Assembly (NCBI GenBank): GCA_934454845.1
Contig: CAKSGV010000013.1
Span: 1-56,169, forward strand
Reading direction: 5' to 3'
DNA: 56,169 bases
Source: an uncultured Eubacteriales bacterium
Lineage (GTDB): Bacteria; Bacillota; Clostridia; Oscillospirales; Acutalibacteraceae
The notes under the pieces are model-generated. The model did not search any database. It was not told the DNA's origin and was given only the letters and a program-made list of their open reading frames with translations. Of the stretch, positions 8,821 to 17,249 are shown piece by piece. How positions within the stretch are numbered: position 1 is the first letter of the stretch; each line of letters opens with the position of its first letter. Made by a program: the position numbers and the translations under genes.

Positions 8821-9744
8821 CTAAACGGAAAAATATTGCCCGATATTTCTTAGCGCAGTGTTCTTTTTAAAAGAATATTTATTAATCGCTTTTATTTTTT
8901 CTGCTTTTGAAAGGCATGGCATTGCCGCATAAACGGAAATGATTTTTCTATCCTCTTTTTTTAGGTTTAATGAAAATTCCTCTAAAAGAGAATTGGCCTG
9001 AGAATAAGCGTCAAGATAATTCTTTTTCACATTTTTTCTGTTTTTGAATTTAGTAAAAATGAAATTTATTCCTGTTGCCTGCTTCGCTCCTACCTGATTG
9101 TTTCCGTGCTGGCGGTAATACATCAATGGCTCATTTACAAACACGGTTTCTCCGAAAAGACAAGCTACAAGCGCTATCCACCAATCGTGCATCACGCAGT
9201 TTTCCGGCCTTTTCCTTACAAGTTTTAAAAGAGCATTGTTTATCATAACCGTGCAGCCTGTTACATTGTTCTGAACAAGCAGATTATTAAGCTTATTAAA
9301 ATCGGGCGAGAGCGCCTCAAATTTTATGAATGACTCGGAAATAATATTTAATTCGCTGTCCGCAACAAAAGCGTCGGTGTGGACTAATATGGGGGTGTTT
9401 TCCCCTGCTTCTTCCTCTTTTTTACGCATAGCATTAAAGGTTTTTTCTATCTTATCGCGGCACCAGAAATCGTCCTGATCGCAAAGCATTGCGTACCCAT
9501 CGGGACAAGCAGATAAAAGCTCAAAAAAATTTCCGAGCGAGCTGCCCGTGGGTTTGCCTTTTATCACAGATATTTTTTCCGGATATTCAACGGCATAAGA
9601 CTCTATTATTTCATTGGTAGAATCTGTCGATCCGTCGTCACGGATAATGATCTTAAAATCTTTAAATGTTTGCTCAAGAAGAGAATCGATCTGCTCTTTT
9701 AAAAATTTTTCACCGTTAAATGTTGCAAGTAAAACAGATATCAT
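8821..9744 (-). CDS. Family 2 glycosyltransferase
   Basis: This 307-residue GT-A enzyme transfers a sugar from a nucleotide donor. The N-terminal SVLLATFNGEKFL strand, RDDGSTDST and the DQDDFW motif (about residues 90-95) are typical of rhamnosyltransferase-like GT2 proteins; the aspartates bind the metal and donor. A conserved YYRQHGNNQVGA segment lies in the second half. No membrane span is evident, so it should act at the cytoplasmic face. The ATG at 9744 follows the rmlA stop by 1 base (TGATATG) and suggests coupling; a TTG at 9771 would add nine residues, and neither has a strong Shine-Dalgarno. With RmlA beside it, the donor could be dTDP-rhamnose, but that is inference. Confidence 0.85.
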   Translation of the reverse strand: MISVLLATFNGEKFLKEQIDSLLEQTFKDFKIIIRDDGSTDSTNEIIESYAVEYPEKISVIKGKPTGSSLGNFFELLSACPDGYAMLCDQDDFWCRDKIEKTFNAMRKKEEEAGENTPILVHTDAFVADSELNIISESFIKFEALSPDFNKLNNLLVQNNVTGCTVMINNALLKLVRKRPENCVMHDWWIALVACLFGETVFVNEPLMYYRQHGNNQVGAKQATGINFIFTKFKNRKNVKKNYLDAYSQANSLLEEFSLNLKKEDRKIISVYAAMPCLSKAEKIKAINKYSFKKNTALRNIGQYFSV

Positions 9745-9745
9745 A

Positions 9746-10624
9746 TCAGTAAAGGATCTTTCCCTCGGCAACTTTTCTTAAATGCTGACCGTAAGGCGAT
9801 TTGCCGTATTTATCAGCGGATGCAAGAAGTTCGTCTTTAGTTATCCAGCCGTTTTTAAAAGCGATCTCTTCAACTGCGGAAATTTTAATTCCCTGTCTGT
9901 TTTCTATAACCTTAACGAATTCTCCCGCCTCACTCAAAGCGTCCATTGTGCCGGTATCCAACCATGCATATCCTCTCCCGAGCGTTACAACGCTGAGCGT
10001 GCCCTCTTCAAGATACATTCTGTTAAGATCGGTAATTTCAAGCTCGCCTCTTGCTGACGGCTTAACCTTTTTAGCAAGCTCTACAACCCTGTTATCATAG
10101 AAATAAAGTCCTGTTACACAGTAATTTGATTTAGGACAAGCAGGCTTTTCTTCGATAGATATCGCCTTACCGTTTTCATCAAACTCAACAATTCCGAATC
10201 TCTCCGGGTCGTCAACATAATATCCGAAAACCGTGGCGCCGTTTGTTTTTTCGGCGGCGCTCTTTAAGTGGGCTTTAAGACCGTTTCCATAGAAAATATT
10301 GTCGCCAAGCACCATGGCACAGCTATCGCCGTCAATAAATTCCTCACCGATTATGAATGCCTGGGCAAGACCGTCGGGCGAAGGCTGAACAGCATAGGAA
10401 AGATTTATTCCGTAATCCGAGCCGTCACCTAAAAGGCGCTCAAAATTCGGAAGATCGGTGGGTGTGGAAATTATAAGAATATCCCTAATACCCGCAAGCA
10501 TAAGAGTAGAAAGCGGATAATAGATCATCGGCTTATCATAAACCGGCAAAAGCTGTTTTGAAGTAACCATAGTAAGCGGATAAAGCCTTGTTCCGCTGCC
10601 GCCTGCAAGAATAATACCTTTCAT
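9746..10624 (-). CDS. rmlA: Glucose-1-phosphate thymidylyltransferase (RmlA)
   Basis: RmlA joins dTTP and glucose-1-phosphate to dTDP-glucose, the first step to dTDP-rhamnose and related deoxysugars. The 292-residue length is standard. The nucleotide loop GGSGTRLYPLT (residues 8-18) and the following YYPLSTLMLAG, VLGDNIFYG and IEEKP motifs mark the family. SD GGAG is 7-8 bases before the ATG. It lies between ppiB and a glycosyltransferase on the same strand, probably in one transcript starting at uvrC. The other dTDP-rhamnose genes (rmlB, rmlC, rmlD) are not in the window, so the end product is uncertain. Confidence 0.95.
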   Translation of the reverse strand: MKGIILAGGSGTRLYPLTMVTSKQLLPVYDKPMIYYPLSTLMLAGIRDILIISTPTDLPNFERLLGDGSDYGINLSYAVQPSPDGLAQAFIIGEEFIDGDSCAMVLGDNIFYGNGLKAHLKSAAEKTNGATVFGYYVDDPERFGIVEFDENGKAISIEEKPACPKSNYCVTGLYFYDNRVVELAKKVKPSARGELEITDLNRMYLEEGTLSVVTLGRGYAWLDTGTMDALSEAGEFVKVIENRQGIKISAVEEIAFKNGWITKDELLASADKYGKSPYGQHLRKVAEGKILY

Positions 10625-10635
10625 AATTATATCTC

Positions 10636-11232
10636 CTAAATTGTTTTAATTTCTATTGAATTTATTATTACATCATTTATCGGCTTATCGGCATTCCCTA
10701 CTTCGACACCGGCGATATTATCTACAACATTCATTCCGTCAAAAACCTGACCGAAAACAGTGTGCCTGAAATCAAGCCATGGGGTTCCTCCGGCCGACTC
10801 ATAGTAATCTACTATATCTTCGGGGAAAGACTCGGGCATATCTTTCATCTGCGAGATCATATTTTCGGGAACTGACTTTGCCTGCACGATGAAAAACTGA
10901 CTTCCGTTTGTATTAGGACCGGCATTAGCCATACAAAGAGCGCCTCTGATATTGTGGAGCTCTTTTGAAAATTCATCTTCAAAGCTTTTTTTATATATAG
11001 ACTCTCCGCCCATACCTGTGCCTGTGGGATCTCCGCCTTGAATCATAAAGTCATTTATTACCCTATGAAATATCAGACCGTCATAATAACCGTTTTTTGA
11101 ATGAGTGATGAAATTTTCAACCGCTTTAGGTGCATACTCGGGGAAAAATCTAATTGATATATCTCCCATATTTGTGTGCATTACTGCCACCGATTCTCCT
11201 TTAGACGGCTTTGAAAGCTGAACAGAAGTCAT
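10636..11232 (-). CDS. Cyclophilin-type peptidyl-prolyl isomerase
   Basis: This 198-residue enzyme catalyses cis-trans isomerisation of prolyl bonds during protein folding. The catalytic region shows IFHRVINDFMIQGGDPTGTG, with the cyclophilin arginine and the FMIQGG strand. LCMANAGPNTNGSQFFI and RHTVFGQVFDGMNVVD follow in canonical order. There is no signal peptide, so it should be cytoplasmic. An insertion between the SQFFI and FGQV segments is rich in Met, Pro and Asp, as in other clostridial members. AAGGAG precedes the ATG. It lies 62 bases after uvrC and 11 bases before rmlA. Confidence 0.93.
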   Translation of the reverse strand: MTSVQLSKPSKGESVAVMHTNMGDISIRFFPEYAPKAVENFITHSKNGYYDGLIFHRVINDFMIQGGDPTGTGMGGESIYKKSFEDEFSKELHNIRGALCMANAGPNTNGSQFFIVQAKSVPENMISQMKDMPESFPEDIVDYYESAGGTPWLDFRHTVFGQVFDGMNVVDNIAGVEVGNADKPINDVIINSIEIKTI

Positions 11233-11294
11233 AGATCACTTCTCCTTCTTAATATTTATTTTATTTTACCAATTATTTCTTCTTTTTTCAACAG

Positions 11295-13127
11295 TTATTT
11301 ATCAAAACGATAAAAATTATATATATTTTCGGCATTTTCCTTATTAATTCCATTTATTTTTTTAAGTTCGGAAATATCCGCCTGCCTTACTGCGGAAACG
11401 GTTTTAAAGCTTTTAAGAAGCAATGCCGCTTTCTTTTCACCGATACCGGGAATTTTCGTAAGCTCAGAGTTGAGCATTTTCTGCGTTCTTTTTTTGCGGT
11501 GATAACCTATTGCAAACCTATGCACCTCGTCTTGAACAGTCGTGACAAAGGTATATGCCTGCCTGTTTGATTTAAGAGTTAGATCTCCGCCTGAAGCCGA
11601 GATTGCCCTTGTGCGGTGCTTTGAGTCCTTAACCATTCCGAAAATAGGAACAGAAATATTATGCTTTTTAAGAACGGGCAAAACAGCTGAAACCTGTCCC
11701 TTGCCGCCGTCAAGCAAAATAAGATCTGGCAGGGTTTTAAATCCCTTGTCGGAAGAGGTTTCATATTCGCAAAAGCGCCTGTCAAGCACCTCGGCGAGCG
11801 ATCTGTAATCGTCTTGCCCGGAAAAGCTTTTTATCTTGAATTTTTTATAGGCTTCTTTAAAAGGTTTACCGTCTTTAAAAACTACCATTCCCGCTACATT
11901 TTCTTCGCCGGCAGTATTTGAAATATCGTAAGCCTCTATATATTTAGGAAGTTTTTCAAGATTTAAAAGGTGGGCAAGCTCGCCAAGCCCCGTCATATAT
12001 TTACCGCTTTTTTCAAGATTTAAAGCTAAATTATCCGACGCATTTTTTCGGCACATATCGCAAAGCGCTTTTTGTTCGCCTGCTTTCGGCGATATAATCG
12101 AAACCGCGTGAGTTGCCTTTTCACTTAAAAATTTTTTCAAAACAGCAAGATCGTCAGGCTCGCTGTCCAAAAGAATTCTCGGCGGAATATCCTCTTTATC
12201 GGAATAGAAGCTTAAGAGAAATTCTGAGTAAAGCTCTTTTATCTCGGCAATGCCATCGATAATAAAATGCTGTTTATCGGTAAGGCGTCTGTTTCTGAAA
12301 ATAAACACGCTCACACAAGCTTTTTCTCCTAATATAACACCCGAAAAAACATCCTGCGATTTATATGAGCACATAACCACCTTTTGCCGCTCGGAAAGCT
12401 TTTTCACAGCGTTTATTCTATCCCTTAATTTCGCCGCTGTTTCAAAGTCAAGCTTTTCGGAGGCTTCAAGCATTTTAACTTTCATTTCTTCTGAAAACTT
12501 TTTAGTGCTGCCGTGTTTAATAAATTCTATCGCCGAATTCACGGCGGAATTGTATTCATCAAGGCTGATATTCCCTCTGCAAGGGGCAAAGCACCTGTCA
12601 ATATGATAATTAAGGCACGGTTTTGAATATTTATCAAATGATCTGTTACAATCGGGAAGCCTGAATATCTTTCTGACTTCATCAAGAGTATCTTTAACGA
12701 TATAAGAAGAATAATAAGGTCCGATATAAGTGCCGTCATCTGAGATCTGATTGGCAGTTTCTATCCTTCGCCATTTCTCTTTGGTTATTTTTATATAATG
12801 GTAACCCTTATCGTCTTTAAGAAGAATATTATATTTAGGAAGATTTTGTTTGATAAGCGAGTTTTCAAGAACAAGCGCTTCAAATTCACTGTCGCAGATT
12901 ATATATTCAAAATCGTCAACAGAGCCGACCATTCTTTTAACCTTTTCGGTATGCTGATTCCCCGCGCCGAAATACTGCGTTACTCTGTTTTTCAAAGCTT
13001 TAGCTTTTCCGATATATATAATTTTACCGTGAGAGTTTTTCATTATATATACTCCGGGACTTTTCGGAAGCCTGTTTGCTTTGGTTTTCAATTCCTTAAG
13101 CTTATCCGCGTCGGCATAAATATTCAA
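11295..13127 (-). CDS. uvrC: Excinuclease ABC subunit C (UvrC)
   Basis: UvrC makes the two incisions in nucleotide excision repair. The 610-residue protein has the N-terminal GIY-YIG nuclease (SPGVYIMKN to YIGKAKALKNRV, residues 23-48). The UVR domain follows (LDFETAAKLRDRI, near residue 210), then the RNase H-like endonuclease with YDISNTAGE and DLILLDGGKGQ. A C-terminal helix-hairpin-helix (KIPGIGEKKAALLL) completes the order. The start is TTG at 13127 with AAGGAG 8 bases before it; no upstream ATG is better. It is divergent from a small lipoprotein and leads ppiB, rmlA and a glycosyltransferase. Confidence 0.96.
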   Translation of the reverse strand: MNIYADADKLKELKTKANRLPKSPGVYIMKNSHGKIIYIGKAKALKNRVTQYFGAGNQHTEKVKRMVGSVDDFEYIICDSEFEALVLENSLIKQNLPKYNILLKDDKGYHYIKITKEKWRRIETANQISDDGTYIGPYYSSYIVKDTLDEVRKIFRLPDCNRSFDKYSKPCLNYHIDRCFAPCRGNISLDEYNSAVNSAIEFIKHGSTKKFSEEMKVKMLEASEKLDFETAAKLRDRINAVKKLSERQKVVMCSYKSQDVFSGVILGEKACVSVFIFRNRRLTDKQHFIIDGIAEIKELYSEFLLSFYSDKEDIPPRILLDSEPDDLAVLKKFLSEKATHAVSIISPKAGEQKALCDMCRKNASDNLALNLEKSGKYMTGLGELAHLLNLEKLPKYIEAYDISNTAGEENVAGMVVFKDGKPFKEAYKKFKIKSFSGQDDYRSLAEVLDRRFCEYETSSDKGFKTLPDLILLDGGKGQVSAVLPVLKKHNISVPIFGMVKDSKHRTRAISASGGDLTLKSNRQAYTFVTTVQDEVHRFAIGYHRKKRTQKMLNSELTKIPGIGEKKAALLLKSFKTVSAVRQADISELKKINGINKENAENIYNFYRFDK

Positions 13128-13144
13128 AAAAATTCTCCTTCCGA

Positions 13145-13173
13145 TTGATTTTATTGTTAAAAAAGATTATAAT
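13145..13173 (+). promoter_or_regulatory. Promoter of the small lipoprotein gene
   Basis: TTGATT (13145-13150), a 17-base spacer and TATAAT (13168-13173) face the lipoprotein gene, whose ATG is about 14 bases past the predicted start point. The -10 region is palindromic (ATTATAAT), so it may also serve the divergent uvrC. Confidence 0.5.
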
Positions 13174-13193
13174 TGATTTTCGGTGATGAATTT

Positions 13194-13529
13194 ATGAATA
13201 TCCGAAAAATTTCATTGATACTTGCGGCAGTTTTATCAATAATTCTTTGCGGCTGCAAAGAATTTAATGAAAGCGGTGACTTATGCAGTAATCCTGCCGA
13301 AGAAGTGGAAGTTTTAAAAGATTCCACAGGCACTGTCAATGGCTACAAAACCGCCTCTTCCGAGCCCGAATCAAGCGGCGGATATTACGCAAATATCTCT
13401 ACAAAGAAGTTTCACCTTGAAACCTGCAGATATTCAAAATCCAAAAAATCCGGTAATATTATCACATCTTCAAGCCGCGAAGATCTAATCCAAAAAGGAT
13501 ATTCTCCATGCAAAATATGCAAGCCTTAA
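13194..13529 (+). CDS. Small lipoprotein with Ada-like cysteine motif
   Basis: This 111-residue protein starts with a lipoprotein signal: a basic MNIRK, a hydrophobic stretch and the lipobox LCGC, so Cys21 should carry the lipid. The mature part has a short polar linker and then a C-terminal module of about 40 residues. That module holds KKFHLETCRYSK, SSREDLIQKGY and PCKICKP. The pattern, one Cys followed by a CxxC with a conserved 'GY-PC-CKP' end, resembles the Ada-type metal-binding segment that also occurs at the end of secreted nucleases. It could bind zinc outside the cell. The ATG at 13194 is preferred over a TTG at 13173 because GGTGA lies 7 bases upstream. Function unknown. Confidence 0.75.
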   Translation: MNIRKISLILAAVLSIILCGCKEFNESGDLCSNPAEEVEVLKDSTGTVNGYKTASSEPESSGGYYANISTKKFHLETCRYSKSKKSGNIITSSSREDLIQKGYSPCKICKP

Positions 13530-13531
13530 TA

Positions 13532-13560
13532 AAAACCCGCGCTGATTAAGCACGGGTTTT
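13532..13560. terminator. Bidirectional terminator between lipoprotein and RHH genes
   Basis: AAAACCCG (13532-13539) pairs with CGGGTTTT (13553-13560). T-runs flank it on both strands, and it sits between two convergent stops. Confidence 0.7.
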
Positions 13561-13580
13561 GCCGATATCGAAATTAAATA

Positions 13581-13769
13581 TCATTTAACTATGCAGTTGC
13601 GCAGAGCAAAATCAAGCAGAACATTTATAAGCTCGTTTCTTGAGCGCTTTGTCTGCTTCGAAAGATCGTCAAGCGAAGCTACAGTGTCATTTTTAATTCG
13701 GATAGAAAAGGTTTTAAATCCGTCTTCGCCTTTTAAATTTTTCTGTCTTAAGATAAGTTTCTCCTGCAT
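13581..13769 (-). CDS. Small ribbon-helix-helix protein
   Basis: This 62-residue protein fits the ribbon-helix-helix (Arc/MetJ/CopG) fold. The strand FKTFSIRIKND is followed by helix A around SLDDLSKQTKRS and helix B RNELINVLLDFAL, with the polar N at the start of the second helix. Such proteins dimerise and bind DNA through the paired strands. The ATG at 13769 is chosen because GAGGTG lies about 6 bases upstream; the ATG nine bases earlier is too close to that site. It has no toxin-like neighbour, so an antitoxin role is not supported. It converges with the lipoprotein gene over a shared terminator. The target is unknown. Confidence 0.7.
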   Translation of the reverse strand: MQEKLILRQKNLKGEDGFKTFSIRIKNDTVASLDDLSKQTKRSRNELINVLLDFALRNCIVK

Positions 13770-13846
13770 AACATACACCTCACATTTAATATAACCGATT
13801 TAAAGACCATATAATATGTTTAATTTTATAACATAAAACAATCCAG

Positions 13847-13880
13847 AAAAACTGCGTTGCCCCAAAATAGGAGCAACGCA
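13847..13880 (-). terminator. Terminator of rpsT
   Basis: Minus-strand TGCGTTGC/GCAACGCA stem (13873-13880 with 13853-13860), followed by AGTTTTTC. It lies 25 bases past the rpsT stop. A second AT-rich inverted repeat overlaps the stop itself. Confidence 0.7.
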
Positions 13881-13905
13881 ATATTATTCTTTGCAAAAAA
13901 TAATA

Positions 13906-14166
13906 TTATGCTTTGGAATTAAGCTTTGTCATAAGAGCCGATTTCTTTCTTGCGGCATTGTTCTTATGAATAAGACCTTTAACGGCAGCCTGATCAAGCT
14001 TTACAACAGCTGCTTTAACAGTTGCGGCAGCGTCGGCAGAATTAGATTCAATAGCGGCGTCGGCCTTTTTAACGGCTGTTTTCAAAGCGGAACGGTAAGC
14101 TTTATTGCGCTCATAATTCGCCTTGCTTATAACAACACGCTTTTTCGCTGATTTGATATTAGGCAT
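13906..14166 (-). CDS. rpsT: 30S ribosomal protein S20
   Basis: S20 is a primary binder of 16S rRNA in the small subunit body. The 86 residues begin MPNIKSAKKRV, the hallmark of bacterial S20, and are rich in Lys and Ala in three long helices ending with IHKNNAARKKSAL. The ATG at 14166 is preceded by GGGAGGTG; a longer frame to 14202 has no such site. It has its own promoter and terminator. Confidence 0.97.
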   Translation of the reverse strand: MPNIKSAKKRVVISKANYERNKAYRSALKTAVKKADAAIESNSADAAATVKAAVVKLDQAAVKGLIHKNNAARKKSALMTKLNSKA

Positions 14167-14219
14167 TGAAGCACCTCCCAACCACGCGGCATTAAACCAC
14201 ATTTATCACAGTAATATTA

Positions 14220-14248
14220 ATAATACCATAGGTTTTAAAAAATTGCAA
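14220..14248 (-). promoter_or_regulatory. Promoter of rpsT
   Basis: Minus-strand TTGCAA (14243-14248), a 17-base spacer and TATTAT (14220-14225). The predicted leader is about 47 bases. Confidence 0.6.
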
Positions 14249-14256
14249 GTTATTTT

Positions 14257-15666
14257 TTAATATTTTTTCGGATCAAGTTTTTTTCGTGAAAAAATTCCTA
14301 AAAATGCCTTTAAATTAAATGGTATCACGGGGTAAAAATAGCCTTTGCCCGACAGGGTTTTATTACAGCATAAAACTATTATCCAGAATATTATTCCGAA
14401 AATAAGTCCGAAATAGGAAAACAGCTGAGTTAATATTAAAAGCGAAATTCTTTGAAATTTCATAGCATATCCCATTTCAAAACTCGGCTGCGAGTAAGCG
14501 GCTATAGTTACAAAAGCCGTGAGTAAAATGGTTTCTCCCACAAACCAGCCTGCGCTGACCGCAAATTCCGAAAGAATAAGTCCTCCGATAATTCCCAAAG
14601 AATTTGAAAGGGAATCGGGAGTATTTATCGAAGCAAGCCGCAAGCCGTCAACTATAAGCTCAAGAATAAGGAACTGAACAAGCAGCGGCAAGGATCCCGA
14701 TTTCGCATTTTTTAAAAAGCTTAAAAATTTAGGGATAAGCGACTGATCGTTCATAAGCATCAGATAAAGAGGCGAAATAATTATGGTCGATAATGTTACC
14801 GCAAATCTCAAAAGCCTTGTATAGCAGGAAATTGCGGGCAGGAAATAATAATCGTCTGCCTCCCTGAAAAAGTCTGCAAAAGAATCGGGAATGATTATTA
14901 CCGACGGCGAGTTATCCATTAAAAGCACGATCTTACCGTCGAGCACAGCTGCCGAGGCAAAATCAGGTCTTTCGGTAAATCTGAATTTAGGAAAAGGATT
15001 TAAAACATTATGCGGAATTATACTTTCGCTTATTGCCTGCCCTGTCATTGAGACACTTTTAAGATTTATTTTTTTAAGCCTTTTTCTTAAAAGGTCAAGA
15101 GTCTTTTTATCCACAGAGTTATCAAGATAAGAAATAGCGATATCCACTTTGGAATTTTCGCCTATCTGCATATATTCCATTCTTAAATCTTCTGTTCTTA
15201 TACGTCTTCTTAAAAGCGCGGTATTCATTATCAAAGTTTCGACAAAGCCGTCTTTTGAGCCTCTCAGCGACCTGTCTTTAGTAGGCTCCTCTATCCCTCT
15301 TACGGGATATGTTCTTGTATCGATAACAAGCAAACCTGAAATTTTATCGATCACAAGCATTGCAGGCCCGCAAAGCACTGATCTTGCCGCCGCTTCGGGG
15401 TCTGACGACACCTCCGTTTCAACATACGGAAGACCGAATTTTTCAAACTCCGCCATAGTTTTCACAGAGTTCATTTTTTCGATATCGAGTGTAAAAAGAT
15501 ATTCAAGTATCTTCTCAAAAACCTCATCTTTAATAAATCCGTCTACAAAATAAAGAGTCGCGCTGTTTCCACCCACTTCAATATTTCGCTTAATAATATC
15601 GAAGCTTAATTCGGGTTTTAACACGCCGTCGATCTTATTTATATAGTTTTTATATAGTTCCGTCAA
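14257..15666 (-). CDS. GerA-family spore germination protein, A subunit (SpoVAF-like)
   Basis: GerA-type A subunits sit in the inner spore membrane and take part in nutrient sensing or, as SpoVAF, in ion and dipicolinate release. The 469-residue protein has a soluble N-terminal half with the conserved EEPTKDRSLRGSKDGFVETL motif, then FTERPDFASAAVLDGKIVLLMDNSP, then hydrophobic spans from about residue 280. LVQFLILELIVDGLRLAS and the GIIGGLILSEFAV segment are typical. No B or C subunit gene is adjacent, which favours SpoVAF over a nutrient receptor, but spoVA genes are also absent here. Start TTG at 15666 with GGAGG 8 bases upstream. It follows the lipoprotein gene by 54 bases. Confidence 0.85.
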   Translation of the reverse strand: MTELYKNYINKIDGVLKPELSFDIIKRNIEVGGNSATLYFVDGFIKDEVFEKILEYLFTLDIEKMNSVKTMAEFEKFGLPYVETEVSSDPEAAARSVLCGPAMLVIDKISGLLVIDTRTYPVRGIEEPTKDRSLRGSKDGFVETLIMNTALLRRRIRTEDLRMEYMQIGENSKVDIAISYLDNSVDKKTLDLLRKRLKKINLKSVSMTGQAISESIIPHNVLNPFPKFRFTERPDFASAAVLDGKIVLLMDNSPSVIIIPDSFADFFREADDYYFLPAISCYTRLLRFAVTLSTIIISPLYLMLMNDQSLIPKFLSFLKNAKSGSLPLLVQFLILELIVDGLRLASINTPDSLSNSLGIIGGLILSEFAVSAGWFVGETILLTAFVTIAAYSQPSFEMGYAMKFQRISLLILTQLFSYFGLIFGIIFWIIVLCCNKTLSGKGYFYPVIPFNLKAFLGIFSRKKLDPKKY

Positions 15667-15720
15667 AAAAAGCGCCTCCCTCGGTTTTATATTTCCCGAA
15701 AAAGGCGATGTTTTTCAAAT

Positions 15721-16386
15721 TTATTGTTCTTTTCCTTTTCTGTCATTAATAAAGCTTATGATTATTCCGAATGCCGCCGCGGTAAGCAATGCAATTCCTA
15801 GAGAAATTAATATCGTCTGCCACACGGGTATGGTCGCGGTCTGAGAATCAATTTCAAGAGAATCGAAAACATTTTTTACCGCTTTATCCTGCGTGTTACC
15901 TTTATTGTAGCAAGACAAAACATAAAATTTATCGTTTTTAACCGTGATATACCTTGAAGAAACATATTCTTTTTCTCCGCTCGTGATATGTTCCTGAACA
16001 GAAATAAATGTATTATCGTTATTTTTCACTATTTCATATTTGCTTTTAACAGCGGCAGCGGCATAGTTCTTTATTTCCTCGGTCTTCAGGAATTCAAAAG
16101 AGCCGATAGCCTTTGAATAATCGTTTTCAAAACAGCTTAATTTTATCTGTACGGAATTATCGTTGTTTACCGCCATTAAGACAATTCTGTCTTCTTTGAA
16201 ATAGTCCTTTAATTCTATTTTATCCACACCGACAATTTGGGCAAGCTCTGTTAGATCCTCTTCGCTTTGAGCGGAACAAAAACCTTTGGGAATTCCTATG
16301 TTGTATTCCCTTTGCTCGGCGCAGGAAGTACAGAAAATGATCGGAATTAAAATCAAAAATATAAGAAAAAAATAGTGTTTTTTCAT
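15721..16386 (-). CDS. Uncharacterised membrane-anchored lipoprotein
   Basis: I do not recognise this 221-residue protein. It starts with a basic MKKHY, a hydrophobic stretch and CTSC, so Cys22 is a plausible lipidation site although the -3 residue is Cys. The middle region, about residues 30-185, is a soluble alternating domain with EDRIVLMAVNNDNSVQIKLS and SSRYITVKNDKFYVLSCY strands, like small extracytoplasmic domains. A second membrane span lies at about residues 188-211, followed by a short basic tail, so the domain should face outside. The start overlaps the folD stop by 4 bases. The gene lies between folD and a germination gene. Confidence 0.7.
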   Translation of the reverse strand: MKKHYFFLIFLILIPIIFCTSCAEQREYNIGIPKGFCSAQSEEDLTELAQIVGVDKIELKDYFKEDRIVLMAVNNDNSVQIKLSCFENDYSKAIGSFEFLKTEEIKNYAAAAVKSKYEIVKNNDNTFISVQEHITSGEKEYVSSRYITVKNDKFYVLSCYNKGNTQDKAVKNVFDSLEIDSQTATIPVWQTILISLGIALLTAAAFGIIISFINDRKGKEQ

Positions 16387-17249
16387 TTTTCCTCCGCAGG
16401 GTATATATCGTTTTGCATGAATGCTGCAGTTAAGGTGTTTTTCATAAGCATAGCGATAGTCATCGGTCCCACTCCACCAGGAACAGGAGTAATATAACCC
16501 ACTTTTTTACTTACGCCTTCAAAATCCACATCTCCGCAAAGCACGCCGTCTTTTCTGTTCATTCCGACATCAATTACTACCGCGTTTTCATTTACCATAT
16601 CGGCTGTTACAAATCCTGCAATTCCTACAGCGCTTACCAAAATATCCGCGTTCTTACATTTTTCTTTTAGATTGGCGGTTTTTGAATGACATACGGTAAC
16701 GGTCCCGTTTTTATGTAAAAGTAACATAGCCATAGGTTTTCCCACTATATTCGATCTTCCGATCACAACACAGTCTTTACCGCTCGGATCAATATTATAA
16801 AATTTGAGTATCTCCATGATTCCTGCAGGCGTGCAGGGAGCAAAATCATATTCGCCTATCATAATTTTGCCAACATTTACAGGATGAAAAGCGTCAACAT
16901 CCTTTAGAGGAGAAATAGAATTCAAAACATTTTTCTCGTTTATTCCTTTAGGCAAAGGAAGCTGACACAAAATTCCGTTAACCGATTTATCGCAGTTCAG
17001 TTTATTTATAAGCTCTATGAGTTCTTCCTCTTTCGTATCGGAGCTTAAAATAAATTCTTTTGAAATTATTCCGAGCGCTTCGCAGGTCTTTTTCTTATTT
17101 GAAACATAAATTTTAGAAGCGGGATCTTCGCCCACAAGAATGACTGCAAGGCAAACATCTATATCTTTTTTATTTAATTCATTTACCTTTTCTTTAACTT
17201 CGGCTTTTACTGCCGCAGCTACTGCTTTACCGTCAAGTATCTGAGCCAT
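16383..17249 (-). CDS. folD: Methylenetetrahydrofolate dehydrogenase/cyclohydrolase (FolD)
   Basis: FolD oxidises 5,10-methylene-THF with NADP and hydrolyses the product to 10-formyl-THF. The 288-residue protein carries the catalytic Lys in ASKIYVSNKKKTCEALGI, then CQLPLPKG, DVDAFHPVNVGK, PCTPAGIMEIL and the nucleotide motif GRSNIVGKPMAMLL. The end signature PGGVGPMTIAML is complete. It overlaps lgt by 17 bases and the next gene by 4, so it is translated within a tight operon; GAGGAAGAGG precedes the ATG. Confidence 0.97.
   Translation of the reverse strand: MAQILDGKAVAAAVKAEVKEKVNELNKKDIDVCLAVILVGEDPASKIYVSNKKKTCEALGIISKEFILSSDTKEEELIELINKLNCDKSVNGILCQLPLPKGINEKNVLNSISPLKDVDAFHPVNVGKIMIGEYDFAPCTPAGIMEILKFYNIDPSGKDCVVIGRSNIVGKPMAMLLLHKNGTVTVCHSKTANLKEKCKNADILVSAVGIAGFVTADMVNENAVVIDVGMNRKDGVLCGDVDFEGVSKKVGYITPVPGGVGPMTIAMLMKNTLTAAFMQNDIYPAEEK

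Noticed and set aside
13581..13769. Antitoxin of a toxin-antitoxin pair
   Set aside because: The RHH fold fits, but no toxin-like partner lies beside it; the neighbours are a lipoprotein and rpsT.
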